Shown piece after piece: positions 12,491 through 22,997 of a stretch of DNA of 64,000 nt. Each line of letters begins with the position of its first letter. Position 1 is the first letter of the stretch. Position numbers and translations under genes: made by a program. The notes below the pieces were generated by a model. That model did not search any database, was not told the origin of the DNA, and was given only the letters and a program-made list of their open reading frames with translations. The DNA comes from Pseudo-nitzschia pungens (taxonomy: Eukaryota; Bacillariophyta; Bacillariophyceae; Bacillariales; Bacillariaceae), in the NCBI GenBank assembly GCA_037355855.1, contig CM074758.1, positions 5,739,001-5,803,000 on the forward strand, written 5' to 3'.

Positions 12491-12613
12491 TGGACGGCCT
12501 CTGCACTGTCAAGGCACTATGGTGCAACGGGGTAGTGGGACGTCATCATTGGGGAGGTGTGTGGCTCCAGGTTGAATTTTTCACAAATTTTGTTGAACTT
12601 TAAAAAAACATTT

Positions 12614-12738
12614 AGGTTGAGGTTGTATGTTGAGTATGGGCAACCTTGGGTTGAGGTTGTAGGTTGAATGAGGGCAACTTTAGGTTGAGGTTGTAGGTTG
12701 AGCTTATTTAACACAACCTTGAGGTTGAGGTTGCACAC
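12614..12738. repeat. 34-bp tandem repeat with AGGTTGAGGTTG core
   Basis: Four copies of AGGTTGAGGTTGTAGGTTGA begin near 12614, 12648, 12682 and 12722 with 34-40 bp spacing. Related AACCT and AAGGTTG words continue to about 12860. Confidence 0.75.
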
Positions 12739-12739
12739 T

Positions 12740-13859
12740 ATTATAAGTAGTAGTCATAAACATGTACTATTAAAACAAAAAATATTTTGTTAGGTTATTT
12801 ACCACAACCTGAAGGTTTTATGTTGATGTTTTCTTACACAACATTTAAGGTTGTAATTGTTGACATAAAATTTGGTTGAAAACAAAGATTAAGAGTTTCC
12901 CCTGTAAATGTCATTTCCAATTTTACTAATTTTGACTCACCATGCAGCACAATTTGCATGAAAAAGTGTATTTTCTACTGCTCCCATACTTCGTACTTCA
13001 TAATAATAGAACGAGATCCAACATTGACATGTATGACAAAGCTTGCAATAATCACAAACATATTGGCTTTCATTATTTTTAAAAATTGAAAAGGTGAAAA
13101 TAAGCACAAGGTATGACATAGAGGTAGATTAGAATGGATCTGTTGATTACTGGAACAGTATGTTTATGGCAGAGCAACTGGTGCTGCTGATGCCCAAATA
13201 CCAATGAGTGAGCACTCTAGGAATCCATGAATGCATGTAAAATCAACAAATTTGACCAGATCAAACTTCCAACTCTTGAGAACTAAGTAAATATTTCACG
13301 CCTTGTGATTCCAAAAAACATATTCCACTTTTTTTTATTCTTTTGTGATTCTCTGGTGCTGTCTACTTTGTTTTCCATTTCTACTGCCAGCTCTCCCAGA
13401 TTCATGCAATGCATTCAAATCAATCTCATTGCATCAAACATCACATAGATATTTTATTGATTTTGATAAGTTAGATTTTAGTGAAGGTAAGGTTACTGGC
13501 TAGTTTCATTGCACTCCTATTTGCATCAAAACATAAAACATGTGAACTAGGATGATGGAGAGACAGTGATGACGAATCCGGCTTCAGAGAAGCATCCATG
13601 AAACCCAGCTGAAAATCTACGCACCAAAAATATTGCGTCATGCAACCCTTTTTATCACACATCACAGTTAGCCATCATCTCAATCATCAAAACAAGAAGA
13701 ATGTTTTACCCAATCATCATCCAAAATCAGTTTGGTAGTCCGTAAATCAACAAAACACTGCACATGTTCAATCCAAATTGAATCAGTGGACCTTGTGAAA
13801 AAGTATCCCTACAAGCGTCGGGGACAACCAGCAGTTTTGCCCTCACTATCTCATGCTTC
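12740..13859. other. Intergenic, no gene seen
   Basis: AT-rich DNA without repeats of note. Short frames at 12937-13119, 13471-13665 and 13727-14005 on the minus strand show no domain or codon pattern and the last overlaps the start of the next real gene. Confidence 0.5.
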
Positions 13860-16345
13860 ATGTCACTCGATATGATAGTAGCGATGATGAGTCGGCGGAG
13901 TCGGGTCCTTGCACTCGTCTGTGTGTCCCTCTTGTCCATCTTGTCGCCTTTCAAATGGATGCCACGTCTTGGTTCTCTCGGGTTACAAGGGGCATACGCC
14001 TTCACGTATTCCAGATGTTTCTCTCTTCGATGTTATCAGGTTTCTCCTGCTGCATGTTCTACCAGAAACACTGCGATTAGGTCATCCGTGAGCGTTCGGT
14101 ACATGGCAATTTCTTCGAGCGACTTGAAAGATGACCTACAACAACCAGCATTGCCGACTAGTTCCAAGAAAGATCGGCAGCAGCAGCTAAGAAAACAACA
14201 GCATCAACAGCAACATAGCCACAGTGATGATGATGGTGCCGAAAGAAAGAAGAAACAAATATCAAGAAAATTGAAGCCAATCGGGAACAATGTTGTGTCG
14301 AGGCTTGCCAAGGCTGCAAAAGAAGCCGCAGCGGCGAAGAAAAAAGAAAAGACGAAGAAATCTAATTCGAACGGAATAAATAGAGGGGCAAGCAGAAGAA
14401 GAAAGAAAAATTACGATAACGTAGATGATGAATTGTACTTCGACGATGACGACAACTACGACCCTGACTACAATGATATGTTTGACGAGGACGAAAATTC
14501 ATTTAAAGAAACAAATAAGTATCAACACTTATCTTCAATTGCCAACTTGAACAAAGTTATCGACGAAGAACTTCTTCGCCACCCCGATGGATACAAACCT
14601 TCTCGAGAAACAGATTCGATACGTGTCCTGTTGGAGCACAATAACAACCAGGACCTCAAGAACGATCGCACGAACTCAAAGAAATCAATCATATCATCAT
14701 CATCGGGTTCTTCGTCGTCTTCCTCTTCAAAGTTACGTAAGAAGAAACAGAAGAATTTAATCCACAACGACGTAGCAATTGTATTTGCAAGACCACTTTG
14801 CGAAGGCCTGTTGACAATCGAATATGCTGTCCGATTAGTCTCACTTGCAAAGGCCATGAAGTTCGAGGGATATAAACCAAGTCTCATTTGCTTCTGCAGC
14901 CCTGCTCCTGCCAACGGTGCTTCTACTATAACCACAGATGTACAGAGTGTTTCAAATTCCGACTTGGTTACTTCGGTTGGAGTTGAATTTTTCCGGCAGC
15001 TTTGTGTTGCCAATGGCATATCACTGAAAAATACCAACCTTTGTCCAATACCCAATTCGTCATCTACAGTGAATTCGAGAATCATTCCTCAACAATACGA
15101 CAGTGACGACCTCGACGATGGGTATCGTAATACTTTTTCAAACCAGCACACTTATTCTACTTCATTCCCATCTTCTTGGTCTCCAGGTTCACTAGCACCC
15201 ATCGTGAAAAAACTGTTGGACAAGAAGTATCTCGAGAAATGGCTAGAGGAATCACAGGACTACGAGTCGGACATGGACGAGTATGGAATGACACGACAAG
15301 AACCTCGAAAGAAGATTCACATTCACTGGAAACTATTTAGCACGGAGTATGATTTGTGCAATTTGAACGACATCCACATACGATCACCGCGGCAATCACC
15401 CTTGGCCAGGCTTGTTCACGACCTCGAACATGCGGCGAATAGTGAACATTATCGAAGAGGCATTATTCGAACATCATGGTCCTATCACTACTCTATCTAT
15501 CCATACGTTGTATCCTCTAACAAGGAGAACATGAAGGAGGCATTCTTGGGGAAGTGTTACCTGATGTCACAGTCGCTGGTACCCCTTCTTGTCAATTTGA
15601 AGGGAGTGGCAGAAAACGTAAGTTCGTTTCGAGAAGAGATATATTGTATTCTCAAGTGGATTTAGTTTAGGTTCAGTGCGAAATCGAGCTCGCAACGTTA
15701 TTCTTTTCTCAAAGGGACATCTTCTTTGTCATTTCTTTGTCATGTTATCTAACCGTTGTGCTTGCAGTCTGAATTTTTCCAGCGCGACAATTACCGTTCC
15801 TTGGTCGCTACGCGCCGGTCCTTGGCTACACTTCTCGAACAAATGAATGAAGCTTACCGAGACAATAGGGAGCGACAAATAGCCACCATGTTGATTCCCC
15901 CAACACTCAAAGCACAATTGAAAAAACAAACTTCTGAATCTTCTACCACAATTAGTAGCATTGAAATCCATCTGGAATGTGCTCTTCTATCCTTGGGTCG
16001 ATGCTGCGATCTAGTTCGTCCCGCGGGAACATTTTCAGAGCAATCTGTCTCACGACAGGGGTGGAAAGACGCTCTTTTGCATCTGCAAGACTTCATGGCC
16101 CGAATTGAGTGCAACTGTGATCCTGATCGACCCGTTTCCGCTGACCAATGGGGTGGAAAGCTTATTGAGAACTTGTCAGTAATGGAATTTTTATCCTGAG
16201 AAATACCAGAGAGATTACCTTCATCCTTCAGCTGGAAATACAATATTTCAATCTTTTCCTCTACAGGACTTATCGATGTACTCCACAAGTGTTTGAAGTC
16301 AATGCAATGGTCTACCTTGTCATTTTACAAAAAAAAGAAATATAA
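13860..16345 (+). CDS. Unrecognised protein with signal/plastid-type N-terminus, three exons
   Basis: Exons 13860-15617, 15768-16174 and 16267-16345; introns 150 and 92 bp with GTAAGT and GTCAGT donors and clear pyrimidine tracts; about 747 aa. The N-terminus has a hydrophobic core (LALVCVSLLSILSPF), and the stretch that follows contains GAYAFTYSR, which resembles a diatom plastid-targeting site. Residues about 90-310 are low complexity: Gln/His-rich, then Lys-rich, then acidic (YFDDDDNYDPDYND), then poly-Ser. The conserved-looking part starts near residue 305 (HNDVAIVFARPLCEGLLTI) and runs to the C-terminus, including IHIHWKLFSTEYDLCNLNDIH and HSIYPYVV-like segments. I cannot assign a family. 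The third exon is chosen because it ends in a protein-like segment (YRCTPQVFEVNAMVYLVIL); without splicing exon 2 would stop at 16199. Confidence 0.75.
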
Positions 16346-17231
16346 CAGTCACGATGCTATGCCATCGATCCACGTTGTGAGTAGCACCGATTTTTACACT
16401 TTGTGGCATCCTCAGGAAGCAAATCTCATGAAATCTCCATTGCAATTCAACACAGGTATTCATTCTGATGATCTCAAACCTTTTTTGGGGAGAAACATAA
16501 TTGGATTTACACCGGAATCCTTTCTTCTCTTCTGGAAAAAATTGTGGTTTCATTCATGCATGGGACAATTTTTCAAATTTTTGAATTGTTCGCAGCCGAC
16601 CCCAAGAACTTGAACGTCTGAGAGAACACTGGCGGTGTAAAAATTCATTCTTAGTGGTGAACTGGGGAATTCCTCTTGGAAGGTGAAGACATTCCAATTC
16701 ATGAACTCACATGCACATGTACACGCATAGGTCTGCTCGGGATCTGATCTCGTTAAAGATTTCGAAATGGTCTCTAATCTAACCTTCCGATAAATCGCTG
16801 AATAGCATATTGAAAGCAATTTTCTCTTATGGACAGTTTGCGGTTTACAGGGATGGGGTGGGTGACACTCGAGTATGCTCCTCCAAACTCCTCTTTAACT
16901 ATAGCCAATCGAATAGCTCCAGAGTTGTCAGGTCAAGACAGCCATCGCAAATAGTCATCCTATGGTGTTGAACGAAAAATCATACGAGATATTCCGCATA
17001 AAACAAATAACATAGATCTAGGATATTATTTATCTGGAGAAAGCTTCGGATCCTTTGCTTAGATCAGGATGGCAGCAATTTCTCCTGTTTTCTGTGCTGT
17101 GTCAACGTATCCACTGTTTTCATTCGAAAAAGTACCAAGCGAAGAGACTATTGGATGACAAAAGCTTGTGTGACTCTTCTCCGCTTATGCAACAAACGTC
17201 AGCATGAATAATAATGTACCGTAATAGCGAT
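16346..17231. other. Intergenic, no gene seen
   Basis: Space between two converging genes. Open frames at 16293-16613 (+) and 16550-16819 (-) look like read-through of non-coding DNA. Confidence 0.45.
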
Positions 17232-17996
17232 TCACAATCCACAAGCAGTTTCCCGAGCAGCAAAACATTTTGCGACTTCGTCCGCGCTGAATGACATGTG
17301 AAGAGCGTCCAGCACCTTCTCCTTGTTTTGCGGATCCACCACATACGGGATCATTGCTTCGGCGACGAGTGCATCCTGAATGGGTGATTCCTTCATCGCC
17401 GCCAGAATGTGTGCCGTGGTGACCGAACCGCCATGTCGATGAATGCCTTCCGCTAGGAGCTTAGCGATTTCTGGGTGTTCCAGAGCAAACGAAATCTTTG
17501 AAATTGCTGAGCCTACATCGGCAGGGGTCAAAATCGAAGCTGAAGACGGGTTAGCAGTAATCCATTCAACCACAGCATTCTTTTTGTCGTAATGATGTGA
17601 TGAGTTCACAACAAATTCAGCTATTGTTTCCGGCTTTGTCACGGGGCTGGGTCGATCGTTTGGGACAGCTTTCGTGGCATTTGTTATAGTAGCTGTCTCT
17701 TTCTTGCCTATTTTCTTTTTTTTATGCTTCCTTTTCTTCCTGTCCTTTTTCGGTGAAGATGCTGATTCTGGAGTGCAGTGAGATGTCGATAAAGTTGATT
17801 TGGAGGACGAATTGTTGTCGTTCTTTTTCTTTTTCTCTTTCTTCTTTTTCTTGTCGTTTCGTTTCGTTGAAGTCGCCTTCTCAATGTTGGTCACGTTGAA
17901 TCCTTTCTGATTGACTATTCCTGAGGATGAATCGATGCAAGACATCTGCTTTGAATCTGCTACCACCGACTTTCGATCCGCTTTCGTGTTGTTCAT
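17232..17996 (-). CDS. Lys-rich protein of unknown function
   Basis: Single-exon frame of 254 residues; the ATG at 17996 is chosen because the frame's earlier start is only a GTG. The first half is disordered and very basic, with KKKKKEKKKK and KKRKHKKKK clusters that could serve as nuclear or nucleolar localisation signals. The second half (about residues 125-254) is an ordered helical domain: VVEWITANPSSASILTP, then ISKISFALEHPEIAKLLAEG, then ILAAMKESPIQDALVAEAMI, then VLDALHMSFSADEVAKCF. I do not recognise the family. Its composition differs sharply from that of the repeats downstream, and the frame ends cleanly, so it is likely a real gene. Confidence 0.7.
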   Translation of the reverse strand: MNNTKADRKSVVADSKQMSCIDSSSGIVNQKGFNVTNIEKATSTKRNDKKKKKEKKKKNDNNSSSKSTLSTSHCTPESASSPKKDRKKRKHKKKKIGKKETATITNATKAVPNDRPSPVTKPETIAEFVVNSSHHYDKKNAVVEWITANPSSASILTPADVGSAISKISFALEHPEIAKLLAEGIHRHGGSVTTAHILAAMKESPIQDALVAEAMIPYVVDPQNKEKVLDALHMSFSADEVAKCFAARETACGL

Positions 17997-19159
17997 TTTT
18001 TCCACTGCGCCTTCTCTTGGAGCAGTGAGATTGCTTTTCTCTTTTGGGAACTTTCTCTGGGACGGTGGTTGCGTAAATTTTTAGTTTTAAGAGCTTCGTT
18101 TTGATGGCTCTCCTATTATTATTATTTATGTATGCATTTGCATTCGAAGGTTTTCGCCCATGTCAAACGTTATTTCTATCTGACGCTGGAATGAATGAAT
18201 CAATCAGAACATTCTTAAAAAAGTTGTGAAATGGGAATTTCAAACTGAGAAACCTTCATGAATCATATTTTGAGAACGAGAATAGTGGGACAGAGAGGTC
18301 CAAATTTGATCTCTTAGTCTTGTATTCTTTTCTTCTTATTATTATTTTTCAGTTCTATTATTTTTTGTTTTGATTATTTTTTGGTGCACCAAAAAAGAGT
18401 GTTGAAAGCATTTTCGGAATTGGGGCTTATTCGAGTGCACATCATAAGGTCGTTGTTGGTCGTGAGTCGTGAATCGAAATACGTAGCACAAGTAAGGTTA
18501 ATTACGGGTAAGTTACTTCGGAATCAGAAGGTCCACATTAAATTCCACGCCAAATGCCTTCCGCTCTTAACAGTGGTGCGTGCGACGTGCAGACCTTGTA
18601 GGACTTTACTGAAAACATAAGTGAAACTTCCGAGGACCATAACTCGACAACCAGCGATAGGAGTTAGCATATGAAGGCTGGCGCAATCGAAAGCTCTATG
18701 AGAGATCTACTGATTCGTTGTTACTATAGAAATTCGAGAGCTTGGGATGATACATCTGATGTTGGTACCACGAGGAGGAGGAAAAGGAAGAGAGGTCAGT
18801 ATCTTGTTATGTAATCCCAGCATGGTCCTACTACTAGTAGTAGTACCAGTAGTAGTAAGGGAGAGCACGATGGAGAGGTGGTACTTGTCAGCTAATGTCC
18901 CTTGCTGTTTGTTGCAGCTGGAGGGTGTCTCTTTGATGCAAGCAGCGTATGCTGTACTGTTTTTTGGTACAGTACCTAAAAACTTGGATATCATTTTACA
19001 TCTGTACTTTTTTTGTTTTTTATTGTGGGATTCTGTAGTTGAACAGTACACAGAGCTTGGTGGCACACAAGATACATGTGTACTTTTTTGTTGTTATGGG
19101 ACTCTGTACTAGTTGAACAGTACACAGAGCTCTGTTTATCAGTCGTGTATGAGCAAAGA
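17997..19159. other. Intergenic with a local ~55-bp duplication
   Basis: No supported gene. A segment ending in GTTGAACAGTACACAGAGCT appears twice (about 19002-19056 and 19075-19131), an imperfect direct duplication directly before the solo LTR. CTACTAGTAGTAGTA simple sequence lies at 18828-18850. Confidence 0.5.
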
Positions 19160-19352
19160 TGCCATACCCCGGGTCTACTAGTGATTAGAACAGTAGTGAT
19201 ATGCAAATTGTGAGCTCTATTGGTTAGTCTATCTGTTGCAGTTCTAAGAGCTCTCCAGAGCAGTCGGCGATTCCGTCGACTCGCTAATTGTTTTTATCCT
19301 TATTCTTAATCCAATCCCGAGTGGACTCGTGACTGTCTTCCGGTGCACGGCA
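19160..19352 (-). repeat. Solo LTR of the Ty3/gypsy family below
   Basis: 193 bp beginning TGCCATACCCCGGGT and ending GTGCACGGCA, i.e. TG...CA. It is closely similar to the two LTRs at 22791-22979 and 28442-28630, with scattered substitutions and small indels. It is bracketed by a perfect 5-bp target duplication AAAGA (19155-19159 and 19353-19357). This is the expected product of recombination between the two LTRs of a former full element. Orientation matches the complete element (minus strand). Confidence 0.92.
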
Positions 19353-19519
19353 AAAGACACAACCAACTGGTGGTGGGACTGACATGGTCTCCCTCTCTGT
19401 TGACGGGACTATTCTCTGTAAGATTATTACTGAGTCCTACATGATAACATGGTATTATGATGGTGGACTAGCTCAATAATCCTCATAATTTCCAAACTTG
19501 TAATTTTCAAACACCACTT

Positions 19520-20250
19520 TTGTATTGAACCATGCTCTGCTTCTTTTTGCTTTTGAACATGGGGAAGAGGTCCTTGGTACATTATTGCCATTACTGTTGC
19601 TGTTTGTCATTGTTGTTGCTGCTGCTGCTGCTGCTGTTGCATGTGGCATTGTTGATTCCACTACCCTCTTGTTATTTTTGTTGGTGTTGGCCCTTTGCAG
19701 GAATTGCTCACAACCAGTCTTTTTTCTTCTTTGTTTTGCTTTTGATCATAGGATTCATCAAATCTGTAAGTTTTGAGGCAACAATTTGTATTTTGCTGTT
19801 GCTTTTTTGCTGTCTGTCTGTTTTATTGTTGGTGGTGGGGCTTGTCCAGAATCACTCGTGCACTGCTTCTTTTTGCTTTTGACCATGGGGAAGAGGTCTG
19901 CTGGTACATTCTTGTCATTGCTGCTGCAATTTGTTGTTGCTGATACTGCTGCTGTCTATGGCATCATTGTTGCCCTTGCCCATTGGTTCTTGTTGTTGGT
20001 TGTGTTGGCGCTTCTCAGGAATTGCTCACAACTGGTCTTTTTCAGGAATTGCTCACAACTGGTCTTTTTTCTCCTTGTTTTTGCTTTTGACCATGGGATT
20101 TAACAAACCTGTAACTTCTAACAATTGCAACCACCAGAGGCTGTTTTGCCTGTTTCATTGTTAGCAGTGGCGCTTCTCAGTTCTTGCTGCTGTTGCTGCT
20201 GCCGATGTTGTGTGTGGCATCACTGTTGCAGACCATGGGGAAGGTCTACC
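19520..20250. repeat. Large direct duplication, T/G-rich low complexity
   Basis: A segment of about 190 bp (19529-19725) starting near CTGCTTCTTTTTGCTTTTGA, then CATGGGGAAGAGGTC, and ending in GGAATTGCTCACAACC, is repeated at about 19857-20045, a period near 328 bp. A third partial copy lies at about 20180-20245. Inside the second copy CAGGAATTGCTCACAACTGG is itself repeated in tandem (about 20017-20065). GCTGCTGCTGCTGCTG runs occur. Open frames through it encode only Leu/Cys-rich sequence. Confidence 0.75.
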
Positions 20251-20369
20251 TGTTTGATCCTTCCTTGGTGCTAAATGTTGTATCCACCCCTGTCCAAACT
20301 ACAAGCACTGTCAGCTACAATCTAGGGAGATGGTATATCCACCCCTCTCCTGACTACATTTTGTACCCT

Positions 20370-20715
20370 GGTGGGGACAAAAGTATCATTCTTATACCCC
20401 ACCTGGCTACAAAAGTCCTTCTCTCCTTCCCGTCATTTTTCTGTTGGAGCACCTTTTCAAATGAACTAAAAGTCCCATTTATCTCTACTACTTAGAGCCA
20501 AGTCATATGCTTGATCTTAGGAGCCATGGGGTTACATTTGTACCTACCCGGGAACAAAAGTATCATTCTTGAACCTCACCCAGCTACAAATGTAGTAGTT
20601 CTCTCTTCTTCCCCCTCAATTTTTCCATTGGAGTACTTTTTCAAATAAGCTCATTAAAAGTTTCATTTCCATGTATTACTTAGAACCAAGTCACATGCTC
20701 AATCTTAGGAGCTAC
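20370..20715. repeat. ~160-bp imperfect direct duplication
   Basis: The segment from ACAAAAGTATCATTCTTATA to GCCAAGTCATATGCTTGATC (about 20378-20515) recurs as 20559-20703 with about 75-80% identity by eye. The sequence after it (TTAGGAGCCATGGGG / TTAGGAGCTACGGGT) is also shared. Confidence 0.7.
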
Positions 20716-21522
20716 GGGTTTGCATTGCTACCAGGAGGGTACAAATTTGTTTCCTTGGATATCAACACCAATGTTGGTGAGCTTATCCAACTTGCTGCCT
20801 CTAGGATAGAGGTGCTCATTGTGGATCGTTCATTCCTGCACATTTTCATTGTCTGCCTGTCATTTGTACCTTCAAAGCATCAAGCATGGGAGCATGAATA
20901 TGTATGGTAACAAAGTATCATATCAATCCGTCCATAGTAGGTACTGTACACTGAATGTTTGTGTTACGTTAACAGGTGGGTTTACAATTACGGCAGCCCT
21001 TTTTTATTGGGAATCAACAAATTCTAGCTTTTGTATTTTAGCACTTGTACATAAACCCTTCTAAAATACTTCTATATCAACAAAAGGTAGTTGGTCCTCC
21101 TAATCACATTATATGAATTCTTTGCTGAATCTCACAGCTCTTCACACTTCATCAAAATAATTGTTGCCAGTTTCTTGTGAATTTCTCCCCAGCACATTTT
21201 ATGTCATTCTTGCCTAAGGGTTTAGTGTCGAACCTCACCGAGACACCGTGGACCACAGTACATTTGCTACGCGTGCGTCAGCAGGTGAACTTCACACTAA
21301 AACGCTAAAAACACCCGCTCTGTCTCTGCGTCTGTCTGCCCACCGTAATTTCGATCGATAGAGGTTCGAAATAGACAAAATAGAGGTTCGAAATCTCCGA
21401 GACGAATTTCGATCACTTTTTTTTGCTCTGATTACATGTATTTGCAACAATAATAATGGCAAGTTGCTGCTCTGTAACAAATAAACCACCACCACTAACA
21501 ACATTAACTACAAGCGCTCGTG
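20716..21522. other. Intergenic, no gene seen
   Basis: No protein-like frame or RNA gene found. A short direct repeat ATAGAGGTTCGAAAT occurs at about 21358-21392. Confidence 0.45.
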
Positions 21523-22290
21523 CTACTCCTCACAAGGGTAATGCGCTTGTGTCTCCTCCATCATTTTGATTTCCTCTGGGGACATGTGTGCCTTTACAAT
21601 TTCCGCCCTCTCGTTCGTGAGAGCCCTTGTTGTAATCAGTGCATTTGTAACTTCCACAGCCATCTTCTTTGCAACCTCTGTGTCTTTAATTGTGATATCC
21701 TCTTGCTCTAACTTCTTCAGTACAGCGTCATCCCCTTCAGTCCAGCAAGGAACTCCATCAACTGGAGGGTCATCTTTCACTGCTACTATTGCAGTCAGTA
21801 CATCCTCTCTCTTCAGACCTGTAGACTTTTTCCCGAGCTTCCATTCGTAAATTTTTCTCATGTCGTTCACCCGTAGCTTTGCAAAATCGCTGTTGCATGA
21901 CTGAATTAGCGCTTTGCAGTCCGTTTCATTCTTCGCATATACCTCCGCTTGTGCCTTTGTGGATTTCAATTTTACGATCACTTTTTGGCGACGCGCTCGT
22001 TCGTCCGCAATGTGTTGATCGTGGCAGTTGTATGGTCTTCCCCCTAAGACGATGTACTTCTTTCCCGCCGTATTTGCCTTTGCAATCGTGTCCTGGATCG
22101 CGCGCACCGTAGTTGCTTCAGATCTCATAACTCGTTGCTGTTTCCGCGGTGCTTGCTTACGAAATACGTCTCCGTTGAATCCAAAATTGATCAGCGTTTC
22201 GACCGCCGCAGCGTTTCGATGTTCGAGCTCCAGTAGTTCCACCGTCGCTGGGTCCTTTGCTTCGTCGATATTTCCGTTTGGCAAAATCAT
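21523..22290 (-). CDS. Unknown protein; possible C-terminal remnant of a DDE transposase
   Basis: 255 residues from the ATG at 22290. Charged helical protein: KKYIVLGGRPYNCHDQHIADERARRQK, then AKLRVNDMRKIYEWKLGKKSTGLKREDVLTAI (resembling a SAP-like or regulatory helix pair), ending MEETQAHYPCEE. No domain can be named firmly. Upstream of the ATG the same frame stays open to about 22370 and reads FWEKVGISPFTRNCL, which recalls the segment after the catalytic core of pogo/Tigger DDE-1 transposases. This suggests the frame is the tail of a larger, broken transposase gene rather than a complete host gene. It sits within the mobile-element-rich block. Confidence 0.45.
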   Translation of the reverse strand: MILPNGNIDEAKDPATVELLELEHRNAAAVETLINFGFNGDVFRKQAPRKQQRVMRSEATTVRAIQDTIAKANTAGKKYIVLGGRPYNCHDQHIADERARRQKVIVKLKSTKAQAEVYAKNETDCKALIQSCNSDFAKLRVNDMRKIYEWKLGKKSTGLKREDVLTAIVAVKDDPPVDGVPCWTEGDDAVLKKLEQEDITIKDTEVAKKMAVEVTNALITTRALTNERAEIVKAHMSPEEIKMMEETQAHYPCEE

Positions 22291-22302
22291 CAGCTCGTGC
22301 AC

Positions 22303-22790
22303 GACGTTACGATCTCGGAGACAGTTTCGTGTGAAGGGACTAATTCCAACCTTCTCCCAAAAAGATATCTACTACTACTACCTATGTCTAAATATGTGAA
22401 CTAGTACTGGACAGATGCCAGGAATTCTCTAATACTACTACTTGTAGTATTTTGATAGAAGAAGCGAGTGAATTTGCTTCCTATTTAAAATACGAAGTTA
22501 ATTACTCATACTAGTAGTACGGTAAGATTAGTATCTTCGTCGATCTAATTCTTGTTTTTCCAAAAAATTTTTGCCAAACCGATGTTCCATTAATTTACTG
22601 TTCTACAAAATTGCGAACAGCTGTCCGTTGGTTCTCCGTACCAATGTACTAATTTCTACGTGGAACGGAGGACAGCTATTACAAATTTCGTTGTAAGGTT
22701 AAGCTTACCGTACCTTACTGTATTCAGACAATGAATTACTCTACCGCAAGGTTAAGGTTACTTACTACTTCGTACTTCGTATTCAATACG
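22303..22790. other. Intergenic, no gene seen
   Basis: AT-rich flank of the LTR retrotransposon. Contains GTAAGGTTAAGCTTACCGTACC (about 22694-22715) and related words. Ends with ATACG (22786-22790), the left copy of the retrotransposon target duplication. Confidence 0.5.
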
Positions 22791-22979
22791 TGCCATACCC
22801 CGGGTCTACTAGTGATTAGAATAGTAGTGATATGCAAATTGTGAGCTCTATTGGTTAGTCTATTTGCTACAGTTCTAAGAGCTCTCCGAATCAGCGATTC
22901 TGTCGACTCGCCGATTGTTTTTATCCTTATCCTTAATCCAGTCCCGCGCGTACTCGTGACTGTATTCTGGTGCACGGCA
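22791..22979 (-). repeat. 3' LTR
   Basis: 189 bp, TG...CA ends, identical by eye to 28442-28630. Contains ATGCAAAT and a TACTAGTGATTAG stretch. The polypurine tract precedes it on the minus strand (about 22996-22980). Confidence 0.96.
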
Positions 22980-22997
22980 TACTCCTCCATGGTACTG

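Noticed and set aside
19525..20164. Several overlapping Leu/Cys-rich frames that look like membrane proteins
   Set aside because: T/G-rich duplicated low-complexity DNA; frames overlap each other and repeat with the DNA duplication.
21225..21260. tRNA-like GGTTCGACAC arm on the minus strand
   Set aside because: No acceptor stem or anticodon arm could be folded around it.
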